Source: Selenomonadaceae bacterium (GTDB taxonomy: Bacteria > Bacillota > Negativicutes > Selenomonadales > Selenomonadaceae). From it: DNA of 40,045 nt. The stretch is taken from the NCBI GenBank assembly GCA_017428215.1, contig JAFRRH010000039.1, positions 1 to 40,045 on the forward strand, read 5' to 3'. The notes below the pieces were generated by a model. The model did not search any database. It was given only the letters and a program-made list of their open reading frames with translations, and was not told the origin of the DNA. Shown here piece by piece: positions 20,306 through 29,299 of this stretch (within the stretch, counting starts at the first letter, position 1; every line of letters begins with the position of its first letter). Made by a program: the position numbers and the translations under genes.

Positions 20306-20791
20306 TTATTTTTTCTCAACGTTGATTGTCTTTTCCAAGTCAAGCTCGTCGGCGGGCGCATTGAGTGATTCGCGATATTCTTCGAGGTTCTTGTCCTTCT
20401 GGAGGACTTCGTCGTCTTTAGACTTAGGCTTTTCAATCGGGAACGTAATAACTTTCAAAGCTTGAATTGTCTTCCACGCGCCAACTTCTAAAAGTGTAGC
20501 GTCGCGCAGTTCGCTTTCGTTAGCGCACTTATGCCATTTGCCCTCAGCATCGCGGAAATACATCTCAAATGCAAGCTGGAAATGTTTTGCGTCGGCGTAC
20601 TTTATGCTGAACTTGCCCGCGCTGTATTCGAGTCCTTGATTTTCGTATTTTTTAATGGTGTCGTCGAGGCGCGGCGATACAACGTCAGAAATTTTTTCGA
20701 GCGTCATATCGGGGCGGAACAAGTCAACAAAGAAATTCTTAGCAGCCTCAACCAAATCGGCGACCATTTCAATTTTATTTTCCAATGCCAT
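20306..20791 (-). CDS. Unknown 161-residue protein
   Basis: A hydrophilic cytosolic-looking protein that I do not recognise. It starts with a predicted helix (MALENKIEMVADLVEAAKNFFVDLF), has a central beta-type region (FSIKYADAKHFQLAFEMYFRD) and a charged C-terminus (KPKSKDDEVLQKDKNLEEY). GAGGTGA stands six bases before the ATG. It lies 15 bases downstream of the 115-residue gene and is probably co-transcribed with it. The IS1182 remnant begins just past its stop. Confidence 0.65.
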   Translation of the reverse strand: MALENKIEMVADLVEAAKNFFVDLFRPDMTLEKISDVVSPRLDDTIKKYENQGLEYSAGKFSIKYADAKHFQLAFEMYFRDAEGKWHKCANESELRDATLLEVGAWKTIQALKVITFPIEKPKSKDDEVLQKDKNLEEYRESLNAPADELDLEKTINVEKK

Positions 20792-20806
20792 TTCAATTCA
20801 CCTCGC

Positions 20807-21154
20807 TCAAACGCTAAGCTCAAGTTCTTTCTCGTAACGGGCAGTGACATCGCTTTCTTTAGCAGTCAAACCCTCCTTAGCCCATGCGGGAACTTCGGAT
20901 TCGTCAATTTCGCGGACAGTGGTTTTCTCAACCCATTTGCCGTTTTCTTTGTAATAAAGACGATGGACGAGGCGCATAACATTGCCTTCGACGCTAGAAA
21001 AAAGTTTCGCCGCATAGTCAACGATACCAGTTTCCTTGAGCGCAGTTTGGAGCTTCGGCAGAAATTCTTTAAGCCAACCTTCAATCTCTTGCCAATTCGT
21101 CACGACTAAATAGCCGCCGACTACAGCTCCTAATCCAATTAAAAGCGGAATCAT
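20807..21154 (-). CDS. Unknown protein with N-terminal membrane anchor
   Basis: A 115-residue protein with a hydrophobic N-terminus (MIPLLIGLGAVVGGYLVV) that should be a membrane anchor or uncleaved signal, then an amphipathic helix (QEIEGWLKEFLPKLQTALKE) and a charged C-terminal part (YYKENGKWVEKTTVREI). The phrase 'KENGKWVEKTTVREIDESEVP' resembles 'DAEGKWHKCANESELRDAT' in the downstream 161-residue protein, so the two may be distantly related or share a domain. No function can be assigned. A good ribosome site (GGAGGTT) precedes the ATG. Confidence 0.65.
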   Translation of the reverse strand: MIPLLIGLGAVVGGYLVVTNWQEIEGWLKEFLPKLQTALKETGIVDYAAKLFSSVEGNVMRLVHRLYYKENGKWVEKTTVREIDESEVPAWAKEGLTAKESDVTARYEKELELSV

Positions 21155-21230
21155 TTTATCAACCTCCTAATTAAAAACTTTGTCCATTTTAAACGAAAAG
21201 TTTTATTCAAGCAAGTTTAAATTTCGTCCG

Positions 21231-21256
21231 AAAAAAAATCCCGCCTTTTGACGGGA
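21231..21256 (-). terminator. Rho-independent terminator of the RTX-like gene
   Basis: On the minus strand TCCCGTC and GGCGGGA form a seven-pair stem around AAAA and are followed by eight T. It sits 20 bases past the stop of the giant gene and separates it from the two unknown genes. Confidence 0.85.
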
Positions 21257-21275
21257 AGAAAATTTTCCGAGCAGA

Positions 21276-24200
21276 TTATTGTTTTTTAAACTTTGAACCA
21301 CTAATTTTGTAAGTGTCGTCGTTGATATGGAAAGTTGTCGCTGTGAATTCTTTTAACGTGACAGAGCCGCCGCCGTCGACTTTGAGCGTGATAGTTCCAT
21401 TCTTTTTGCTGTAAGACGTAGTAAAATCGAGATTGTCTAAAGTTAGCGTATCTTTATCATCAAAGCCAAAAATGACGTCTTTACCGTCGCCTTTGCCATA
21501 AATGAACTTGTCAGCACCGCTACTGCTGTAGAGCGTATCATTATCTGCGCCGCCCCAAAGACTGTAATTGCCCTTGCCATTGCAACTGATAATATCGTTG
21601 CCTGCTCCACCTTTTACTGTAGTTGCCGACCCGAGCAGTTTAATCGTATCGTCGCCCGCACCACCACTTATCGAAATATTTTTCCCGCGACTTGTAATTA
21701 CGTCGGCTTTCTTGCTACCGGTTATTGAGGCTTTCTTGTAATCACCCGACGCGAAATTGAATTCATATCCGCTACCATTTACTGTAACTTTTTTGTTCAA
21801 CGAGCTTGCTTTCAACGTTACGACATTATTTTTCGTCGAAATGCCTTTGGTCGAGTTAACGCCCGTAACCGTCGCTAAAGTTTTTGTAGATTTTTTCGAG
21901 TAGGAGACAGCGTTATCTGCAAGATTGTAACCTGCTGTTTTCGTTCGCTTAAGCGTGGCAGTATTTTTGTTTAAACTCCATTTTTCTGAAGTAGTTGATT
22001 TAGTAACATTTTTTCCGAGCGCGAGTGTATAACCGTCGCTGACTGTAACTTTAGAGGTACCGAGCGCGGCTTTAGACAAGGTGATTTTCGTACCGCTAAT
22101 AGAAACTCCGCTGATTTTACCGTCGCTTACTTTGAGACCAGACTTAAGCCCTTTAACAGTTGCCAAAGTCGCTGTGGATTTTTTCGAGTAATTTATAGCG
22201 TTATCTTTTAGGGTATACCCTGCCGCCGTCGTTTGCTTATAAGTTGCCGTAGTCTTGTTGAGCTTCCAAGCCTTAGTGTTTTTCGGTTTTGTAACGTTGT
22301 CGCCGAGCGCGAGCGTATAGCCGTCGCTGACCGTGACATTTTTAGCATTGAGAGCGGCTTTAGATACCGTGACAACCTTACCATTAAGCGCAAGTCCGTT
22401 GGTTGATTTAACGCCGTTGACTGTAACTAAAGTTTCTCCGCCACTCGCATTAACGTAGGAAATATTTTTCCCGTCGCAGACATAACCAGCATTAGTCGCC
22501 GCGTTTTTATAAGTTGCAGTCGTACCGTTCAAAGTCCAGCACGCCGCTGTCGTCGAAGTTTTTGTAACGTCATTAGCAAGGGCGAGCGTGTAGCCGTCGG
22601 AGATTGTTACTTTATCCGTGCCTAAAGCTTTTGCTGAAACTGTAACGACTTTACCATTAAGCGCAAGCCCGTCGAGAGATTTAACGCCGTTGACTGTGAT
22701 TAAAGTTTCTCCGCCGCTTGCGTTAACGTAGGAAATATTTTTCCCGTCGCAGACATAACCGGCATTAGTCGTAGCGTTTTTATAAGTGGCAGTCGAATTG
22801 TTAAGCGTCCAGCCCGTCGCCGTCGTCGAAGTTTTTGTAACGTCATTAGCAAGGGCGAGCGTATAGCCGTCGGAGATTGTTACTTTGTCCGTACCCAAAG
22901 CTTTTGCCGAAACTGTAACCACTTTACCATTAAGCGCAAGTCCGTCGAGAGATTTAACGCCGTTGACTGTGATTAAAGTTTCTCCGCCACTCGCATTAAC
23001 GTAGGAAATATTTTTCCCGTCGCAGACATAACCGGCATTAGTTACCGCGTTTTTATAGGTAGCAGTTGAGTTATTAAGCGTCCAGCCTGACTCTGTCGTC
23101 GTGGTCTTTGTAACATCATTAGCAAGGGCGAGCGTATAGCCGTCGGAGATTGTTACTTTATCCGTGCCTAAAGCTTTTGCCGAAACTGTGACAACTTTAT
23201 CATTAAGCGCAAGCCCGTTGAGAGATTTAACACCGTTAACCGTTATTAAAGTTTCGAGCGGTGTACCGTAAGTGGCAGTAGTATCGTTGAGCGTCCAAGC
23301 AACTTTGAAAAGATTTTCGCCATTAACATTTATCGATTTACCTTTGGCGTCCTTAATGGTAATGGAGCCGTCGTTTACTTTGAGGACAATGTCATTGCCG
23401 CTCGCCGAAGCAGAGTAGGTGCCGCCCGTTATGCTGATTTTGCTTGCCTCGTTGAATCCCGCGATTGTATCGTTGCCATAACCCGCCGCGTAGTAGTAAA
23501 CAAAATTCGCCGCCTCGTTGCTAATGTAATCGTCACCAAGTCCGCCATTTATCGTTGCGCCGACGTTATTTGTTTGACGCTCGACTTGTTCAGTAACGTC
23601 TGTTGTAACTACCTTATCAACCCACTGCGTGCCGACTTGCACATCTTTGTATTTGGTTACGGTTTTAGTTCCGACTTTTTTATAAGCGCGACGATATCTT
23701 GTTTCTGTTGTGGATATAGAAGACCATATGTAAGTGCCGCCGGCAGAACGTCGCCTTATCGGTACAGAGGTGTAATACGTATAAGGTTCTTGTATCCAAT
23801 CGTAAACGTCTTCAGTTTCTGTATAGGCTTGTTTCTCATAAACAGGCTCTTCAACTTTTTTGGTCTCACTAACTTGCCGTGTGACATCTTCCATATAACT
23901 TGTCTTGTTGGTGATTGTGTCGTTACCTGCGCCGCCCATTATTGAGCTATTGGAAATGAAGTTTTCGATTGAATCAGCTAATGCAGTGCCGTTAATCGTT
24001 GCGGCTGTGGTTTTACCGCCCAATATTGTTAAGCCCTGTTTAACCGCCGATGCGTCGACTTTATTGTAATCGCTCGCGTTAAATGTTCCGCTATAATTTG
24101 TCATCAGCGAGGCATTTTTATTATCGGATATGGTGCCGTCCTTGTGGTAGGTGTATTCAGACACTCCGAGAATTTTAACCTGCGCGGCACCGTCTTTTAA

Positions 24201-26405
24201 TACGTCCTTAACGGTAATTGCCGCGTTGGTGTTGCCAACATCAAAGACAAGATCATCGCCGCTGACATTCGCCATAGGAGCACCAGTTATTTGAATTGCA
24301 TCGCCCGCCTTGTAATCGGTTATGACATCTTTCCCGCCGCCGTAGACGAAAACATTTGCGCCCTCGCCACCGGTTAAAGTGTTGTTGCCCGTGCCGGCGT
24401 TGAGCGTGTCATTGCCCTTGCCACCTAAGATTGAGTTATCGAGCGAATTGGCAGTAATTTTAATATCCGTCGTACGATCAGAAGCGTCAACATTTTTAGA
24501 CGCCGTACCAATCACGACATTGGGATTATCTTTATCGGTGATAAGCCAAGTTTCAGCAATTTTTTCCGTGCCGCTTATATTGACAGCAGATAAACTCGCC
24601 GCGTTGCTCAAAACTATTTTATTATCGCCGACTGTAACTAGAACGTCTTGTCCACTTGTCTGCGAAGAATAAGTTGCTGTGCCGTTGCTGATAGAAAGCG
24701 TGGAGGTTGCGTTGAAGCCTTCGATAATATCGTTGCCCCCGTCGTATTGAATCAGCACATTTGCACCGCTGTTGGTTATCGTATCGTTGCCGTCGCCACC
24801 GTTTATTGAAACTTTCGCGCCGCTGTTAGTGATAATATCGTTGCCAGTACCAGCCAAGATTATTGCGTTTGAACCGGTGCTTGTATTGATAATTACATCA
24901 TCGTCGTCCTCGCCGTTGATATAAGCACTCGCGCCGCTATTGGTGATTGTGTCGTTGCCCTTACCCGTCTCGATTATCGCGTTTGAACCAGCACTTGTAT
25001 TAACAACGATATTGTTGCCGTCGTCGCCTTTGATTGACACATTTATTCCACTGTTCGTAATTGAAGTTTGATAGTCATTTGAAATATATACTGATTCGAT
25101 TGTAACGTTGTCGCCATAGTTTATAATTTTGTCGTTATTGGCACTCAAAATCGAAACGTACTTTCCAGTGTTACTGATAGAATCGTTGCCAGATTTACCG
25201 TTAATCGTGACATATGCGCCGCTATTTGTAATTGTATTGTTTCCGACGCCGCCACTTATTGACGCATAACCGCCGCTGTTGATGATTGTATCGTCGTCAG
25301 TACCGCCCTCGATTGTAGCTTTATCGCCACTGTTCGTAATAAAATCGTCGTTGACGTCGCCGCTGATATAAACATTTGCGCCGCTATTGGTGATAGAGTC
25401 GTTATTTGCGCCGCCATAAATTTTTACATTTGTAGCCTCGTTGGTAATGGAGTCGTTGTCGTAGCCGCCGTAAATATAGACATTCGCGCCGCTATTGCTG
25501 ATTCTATCTTTGCCGTAGTCGCCCTCGATTGTAACTTTATCGCCGCTGTTCGTAATAAAATCGTCATTCTCGTCGCCGTCGATATAAACATTCGCGCCGC
25601 TGTTGGAGATTGAATCGTTGCCGTAGTTGCCATGAAGTGTAGCTTTATCTCCGCTATTATTAATAGTGTCGTCGTCGCCGCCACCGTTGATATAAACATT
25701 TGCGCCGCTGTTCGTAATAAAATCGTTGCCGCCGAAGCCGTCAATAGTCGAACTAATCAGAGTGTTGTTAATCGTATCCGCTTGGTCCGTGCCTGCAATA
25801 CTTTGGAGATTTTTGGCAGTTATGTCTAAATAATAAGATTTATTTAAGCCGTCAATTAAAGTTATCTTGCCTGCATCCACATTGATAATAACATCTGCGC
25901 CGCTTTGTTGTGTCCAATATTGTTCACCGCTGATTTTGAGCGTTGCAGTATCGTTAAGACCTTGTATAGTGTCGTTGCCGTCTCCAGATTTGTATATAAT
26001 CAAATTGTTATCGGCGTAGTTCAAACTGACAAAATCATCGTCCGCATCGCCAATGATGGTGACATTTTTACCCCAACTGTTGTAAATAGAATCATTACCC
26101 GCGCCACCGTCGATTAAAACGTTGTCGCTCCAGTTATTGTAAACGGAATCATTATCCGCGCCACCGCCTATCGAAACATTGTTGCTCCAGTCGTTATAAA
26201 TGGAATCGTTACCAGCGTCACCCAAAAGTACTGAGTAGTTACTCGAACGGTTGTAAATGGAATCATTGCCTGCGCCGCCTTGAAGTGTTGAATGACTAGC
26301 ATACTTATTGTAAAGAGTGTCATTTCCATCACCGCCGACAAGCAACTTTTTACTGTCGTACGAGTTAGAAATATTGAGACCGACAACGTTATTGTCCGCC
26401 GCCAT
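21276..26405 (-). CDS. Giant RTX-like calcium-binding repeat protein
   Basis: A 1709-residue, probably secreted protein. The first ~600 residues are a long array of RTX-like units such as GGAGNDSIYN and SGANVYINGGGDDDTI, expected to form a calcium-bound beta-roll. A further RTX segment follows, broken by a tyrosine- and arginine-rich block (about 835-945). Then come units of about 91 residues (core TVNGVKSLDGLALNGKVVTV with SDGYTLALANDVTK), three nearly identical, and more divergent units. The C-terminus returns to RTX (GGAGDDTI, GGAGNDII, GGADNDTLYS) and ends in a GKDVIFGFDDKDTLTLDN module, as in type I secreted proteins. No Sec signal is seen. ATG 26405 follows AAGGGG. Adhesin or S-layer-like roles are inference. 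Confidence 0.85.
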   Translation of the reverse strand: MAADNNVVGLNISNSYDSKKLLVGGDGNDTLYNKYASHSTLQGGAGNDSIYNRSSNYSVLLGDAGNDSIYNDWSNNVSIGGGADNDSVYNNWSDNVLIDGGAGNDSIYNSWGKNVTIIGDADDDFVSLNYADNNLIIYKSGDGNDTIQGLNDTATLKISGEQYWTQQSGADVIINVDAGKITLIDGLNKSYYLDITAKNLQSIAGTDQADTINNTLISSTIDGFGGNDFITNSGANVYINGGGDDDTINNSGDKATLHGNYGNDSISNSGANVYIDGDENDDFITNSGDKVTIEGDYGKDRISNSGANVYIYGGYDNDSITNEATNVKIYGGANNDSITNSGANVYISGDVNDDFITNSGDKATIEGGTDDDTIINSGGYASISGGVGNNTITNSGAYVTINGKSGNDSISNTGKYVSILSANNDKIINYGDNVTIESVYISNDYQTSITNSGINVSIKGDDGNNIVVNTSAGSNAIIETGKGNDTITNSGASAYINGEDDDDVIINTSTGSNAIILAGTGNDIITNSGAKVSINGGDGNDTITNSGANVLIQYDGGNDIIEGFNATSTLSISNGTATYSSQTSGQDVLVTVGDNKIVLSNAASLSAVNISGTEKIAETWLITDKDNPNVVIGTASKNVDASDRTTDIKITANSLDNSILGGKGNDTLNAGTGNNTLTGGEGANVFVYGGGKDVITDYKAGDAIQITGAPMANVSGDDLVFDVGNTNAAITVKDVLKDGAAQVKILGVSEYTYHKDGTISDNKNASLMTNYSGTFNASDYNKVDASAVKQGLTILGGKTTAATINGTALADSIENFISNSSIMGGAGNDTITNKTSYMEDVTRQVSETKKVEEPVYEKQAYTETEDVYDWIQEPYTYYTSVPIRRRSAGGTYIWSSISTTETRYRRAYKKVGTKTVTKYKDVQVGTQWVDKVVTTDVTEQVERQTNNVGATINGGLGDDYISNEAANFVYYYAAGYGNDTIAGFNEASKISITGGTYSASASGNDIVLKVNDGSITIKDAKGKSINVNGENLFKVAWTLNDTTATYGTPLETLITVNGVKSLNGLALNDKVVTVSAKALGTDKVTISDGYTLALANDVTKTTTTESGWTLNNSTATYKNAVTNAGYVCDGKNISYVNASGGETLITVNGVKSLDGLALNGKVVTVSAKALGTDKVTISDGYTLALANDVTKTSTTATGWTLNNSTATYKNATTNAGYVCDGKNISYVNASGGETLITVNGVKSLDGLALNGKVVTVSAKALGTDKVTISDGYTLALANDVTKTSTTAACWTLNGTTATYKNAATNAGYVCDGKNISYVNASGGETLVTVNGVKSTNGLALNGKVVTVSKAALNAKNVTVSDGYTLALGDNVTKPKNTKAWKLNKTTATYKQTTAAGYTLKDNAINYSKKSTATLATVKGLKSGLKVSDGKISGVSISGTKITLSKAALGTSKVTVSDGYTLALGKNVTKSTTSEKWSLNKNTATLKRTKTAGYNLADNAVSYSKKSTKTLATVTGVNSTKGISTKNNVVTLKASSLNKKVTVNGSGYEFNFASGDYKKASITGSKKADVITSRGKNISISGGAGDDTIKLLGSATTVKGGAGNDIISCNGKGNYSLWGGADNDTLYSSSGADKFIYGKGDGKDVIFGFDDKDTLTLDNLDFTTSYSKKNGTITLKVDGGGSVTLKEFTATTFHINDDTYKISGSKFKKQ
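22420..23270 (-). repeat. Tandem 273-bp coding repeats inside the RTX-like gene
   Basis: Three near-identical units and a partial fourth, each encoding about 91 residues with GYVCDGKNISYVNASGGETL at the junction. The marker GCATTAACGTAGGAAATATT (or a close variant) recurs near 22450, 22723 and 22997. Such high DNA identity implies recent duplication and allows copy-number change. Confidence 0.85.
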
Positions 26406-26614
26406 AAAAATCATCCCCTTTTCCCAAAAAAACGAAACAATTTCTTATCAAGGCAATATTATATGATTTATCAGAAATTTACAATACACTGCAAAAAAAA
26501 TTATCCCCTGCGAAGTAGTAGCGAATTTTTTTAGTTCGCTGTGATTTGGCTGAATTTATCGCCGTAAATTGACGGGAAAGAAAATTTTCGAGCAGTTTAT
26601 TGTTTGTTAGAAGC

Positions 26615-26960
26615 GGTGTTCATAACCGCTTAAGTAAGGTGTGAATATGGGAAATCTTAGTCAAGGTTTGAGCAGAATTAACGCCCAGCTCGTAATCCTT
26701 TCTTAGTAGGCGTGAATATTTCCACTCGCAAGCCGAAATATTTGCATACTTCGTAAACAAAGGAGCCGAGATAACCACGCGCATATTTTCTTCAAAGTCG
26801 GATAAGCAAAAGTGGCTAAACCTGCTACCCAATAACCCATTGTGCACTGTAAATTTCGCTTTTCCCAATTGCGATTTCGCATATTGACGAACAAGGGAGC
26901 AATAACTTCCCATTGCTCTTCCGTTATATCTGTTTCGTATTTTTTTCTATGAACACACGT
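26615..26960 (-). pseudogene. IS5-family transposase remnant with internal deletion
   Basis: On the minus strand a 5' fragment reads YETDITEEQWEVIAPLFVNM and RNRNWEKRN, the N-terminus of IS5-type transposases. After a scrambled middle and a frame change, a 3' fragment reads RLLRKDYELGVNSAQTL and SHIHTLLKRL, the C-terminus of the same family. The catalytic DDE core between them is missing. A small hairpin AGCGGT/ACCGCT lies at the 3' end. The remnant fills the gap between the RTX-like gene and the ABC ATPase genes. I see no other gene in 26415-27084. Confidence 0.75.
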
Positions 26961-27084
26961 TTTGAGAATTAATAATTCTCTGTGTGGACGTGCTTTAGGA
27001 GCGTCGGAAGTTTTTTTTAGTATATCCCCTGCATGGGCTTATTTTTTTTGTAGAAGTCAATTAAAATGTGTTACTGGTGATAAT

Positions 27085-27852
27085 ATGAGCGAAATATTAA
27101 CGGTTGAGGACTTGGTAGTAGCTTACGGCAAAAAAAGAATAGTGCACGATATAAATTTTTCGGTTAAACGCGGAGAAATTTTAGTAATAGCGGGTGAATC
27201 GGGGAGCGGCAAATCAACGATATTAAAAGCGATAGGCGGCTTGCTCGGTAAAGGCGGAAATATAATCGACGGACAAATTTTTTTCGACGGAAAAGAAATT
27301 ACTTACTTGAGCGACGGACAAAGACGCAAAATTTCCGGAGATTCGATAGGATTTATTTTTCAAAATGCGGGCGCGTCGTTTTGTCCGATACGCACAATCG
27401 GCGACCAAATATTTGAAAGCGTCCGTGCTCATCGCGATTGGGATAAAAAATTTTTCTTAGAGCGGGCAGAAAATATTATGCAGAAAATAAATTTATCACC
27501 CGAAGTTTTTGAGGAATATCCATTTAGATTATCGGGCGGCATGGCGCAACGTGCAGGGATATTGGCGGCAACGATTTTGGAGCCAAAATTATTATTGGCA
27601 GACGAGCCGACGAGCGCATTGGACGCAGTTACACAAGTCAGCGTAGTAAAAGAACTGTTAAAACTGCGCGAGCGACAAAAAATTTCAATCGTCATGGTAA
27701 CACATCACATGGGAGTTGCGTGGCGCATGGCAGATAAAATTTTAATAATGCGGCAAGGTTCGCCGGTAGAATTCGGGACTAAAGAACAAATTTTTAATGC
27801 TCCGAAAGAAAAATATACGCAAGAATTAATTCGGGCGGTGCCTAAGCTATGA
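27085..27852 (+). CDS. ABC transporter ATPase, Nik/Dpp-D type
   Basis: A 255-residue ATPase of the peptide/nickel ABC importer family (NikD, DppD, OppD). Walker A GESGSGKST is at about 37-45, the signature LSGGMAQR near 155, and Walker B LLLADEP with the following TSALD near 175; the switch His is in MVTHHMG. ATG 27085 follows GGTGAT; an upstream in-frame extension to 26962 reads as low-complexity flank. It overlaps the next ATPase gene by four bases (ATGA). No permease or solute-binding gene is adjacent; the upstream side is the IS5 remnant. Nickel as substrate is inferred from the paired small ATPases and nearby larE. Confidence 0.85.
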   Translation: MSEILTVEDLVVAYGKKRIVHDINFSVKRGEILVIAGESGSGKSTILKAIGGLLGKGGNIIDGQIFFDGKEITYLSDGQRRKISGDSIGFIFQNAGASFCPIRTIGDQIFESVRAHRDWDKKFFLERAENIMQKINLSPEVFEEYPFRLSGGMAQRAGILAATILEPKLLLADEPTSALDAVTQVSVVKELLKLRERQKISIVMVTHHMGVAWRMADKILIMRQGSPVEFGTKEQIFNAPKEKYTQELIRAVPKL

Positions 27853-28592
27853 TTTTGGAAGTTAAACACGTCAAAAAAGTTTTTGGCAATAAAATTGTGC
27901 TTAACGATATAAATTTTACTTTGAACGCGGGCGAATGTTTAGGAATAGTAGGATTAAGCGGTTGCGGGAAATCAACTTTGGCGAAAATAATTGCACGTTT
28001 AATTAGTTGTGACAGCGGACAAATTTTTTTATGCGGCGAGGATATTTCAAACGCAACGGATAATAAATTTTATAAAAATATGCAGATGATTTTCCAGACG
28101 CCTGAAGATTCTTTCAACCCGCGCAGGACTTTAGGCGCAAGCATTGCTGAACCGATAAAAAATTATATTGGCGGCGAAAATCTGCGCGGACGCGTAGAAA
28201 ATCTTTTACTAGAAGTCGGCTTGCCGAAAAATTATTATGAACGTTATCCGCGAGAAGTTTCTGGAGGCGAATGTCAACGAGCGGCAATAGCGCGGGCAAT
28301 TTCAGTTGAACCAAAGATTTTAATCTGCGACGAGGCAACTTCTGCGCTCGATGTTACGATTCAAGCGCAAGTCGTCGCGTTAATAAAAAAATTATGCGTT
28401 GAAAAAAATATCGCGTGTCTGTTCATAACACACGATTTAGCACTTTTGCCGCGAATAGCCGACCGCGTGATAGTTTTGCACGAAGGAAAAATCGTAGAAG
28501 AAGGCACGCCAGAAAAAGTTATTCACGAGGCTCAATCAAAATTTACGAAACAATTAATGGCGTCGAATTTTTTCACGGAGGAGGAAAATTAA
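27849..28592 (+). CDS. ABC transporter ATPase, Nik/Dpp-F type
   Basis: A 247-residue partner ATPase (NikE, DppF or OppF type). Walker A GLSGCGKST is at about 36-44, the Q-loop in QMIFQTPEDSFNPRRTLG is typical of this family, the signature is VSGGECQRAAIARA, and Walker B is ILICDEATSALD. The His loop is FITHDLALL. It overlaps the upstream ATPase by four bases and its TAA overlaps the ATG of the methyltransferase by one base, so all three are coupled. Confidence 0.87.
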   Translation: MILEVKHVKKVFGNKIVLNDINFTLNAGECLGIVGLSGCGKSTLAKIIARLISCDSGQIFLCGEDISNATDNKFYKNMQMIFQTPEDSFNPRRTLGASIAEPIKNYIGGENLRGRVENLLLEVGLPKNYYERYPREVSGGECQRAAIARAISVEPKILICDEATSALDVTIQAQVVALIKKLCVEKNIACLFITHDLALLPRIADRVIVLHEGKIVEEGTPEKVIHEAQSKFTKQLMASNFFTEEEN

Positions 28593-29296
28593 TGGAAAAA
28601 TTAAATCAGCGTATTAAAAATTATTGGGACGAGCGTAGCGAAGACTTCAGCAGAGCAAGACGGCTTGAATTGGAAGGGAATAACGCCGCCGCGTGGGAAA
28701 AAATTTTTAAAAATAATTTACCCGCCGTCAAGAAATTAAAAGTTCTCGACGTGGGCACGGGTGCAGGATTTTTCGCGGCGATTTTGTCGAAACTCGGTCA
28801 TGAAGTCACGGGAATTGACATGTCGACGAAAATGTTGAGCGAGGCAGAAAAAAATCTGCGCGAATTGAATTTACACGCAGATTTTAGGAAAATGAATGCT
28901 CAATCTTTAAATTTTGCAGATGAAACGTTCGATGTAGTCGTTACGAGAAATTTAACTTGGACGTTGCCCGATGTAAAGGCGGCTTATCGCGAATGGTTCC
29001 GCGTCTTGAAGGTCGGCGGCGTCCTGATGAATTTTGATTCAGATTTTGGCGGGAAAAATTTTGCCGAAGAGGTTTACAGCGAAGTAAAAATTACAAATGA
29101 CATGCTGATTGAGTGCACGGCGATTAAAAATTCTATGCAAATCAGCAATCACCGCCGCCCGGCTTGGGACGTTGGCTTTTTGGAGGGTTTAAATTTCTCC
29201 GTGATGTTCGACGAGGATATTTCCGCCGCCGTTCAAGTTGATTCTTGTTGCGATTATGATTCGTTGCCGCTATTCGCGATATGCGCCGTAAAATAA
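28592..29296 (+). CDS. Class I SAM-dependent methyltransferase
   Basis: A 234-residue soluble methyltransferase. Motif I is VLDVGTGAGFFAAIL, the acidic end of strand 2 is VTGIDMS, and the post-motif VVVTRNLTWTLPD with WFRVLKVGGVLMNFD completes a Methyltransf_11-type fold. The N-terminus (IKNYWDERSEDFSRARRLELEG) recalls methyltransferases often coded beside Nik-type transporters. It has GGAGGAGG before the ATG and is coupled to the second ATPase. A role in making or modifying a metal-binding small molecule is a guess; the substrate cannot be read. Confidence 0.85.
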   Translation: MEKLNQRIKNYWDERSEDFSRARRLELEGNNAAAWEKIFKNNLPAVKKLKVLDVGTGAGFFAAILSKLGHEVTGIDMSTKMLSEAEKNLRELNLHADFRKMNAQSLNFADETFDVVVTRNLTWTLPDVKAAYREWFRVLKVGGVLMNFDSDFGGKNFAEEVYSEVKITNDMLIECTAIKNSMQISNHRRPAWDVGFLEGLNFSVMFDEDISAAVQVDSCCDYDSLPLFAICAVK

Positions 29297-29299
29297 TTT

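Noticed and set aside
24700..26300. CRISPR-like regular repeats
   Set aside because: The periodicity comes from Gly/Asp/Asn-rich RTX coding repeats with variable length and no constant repeat-spacer pattern.
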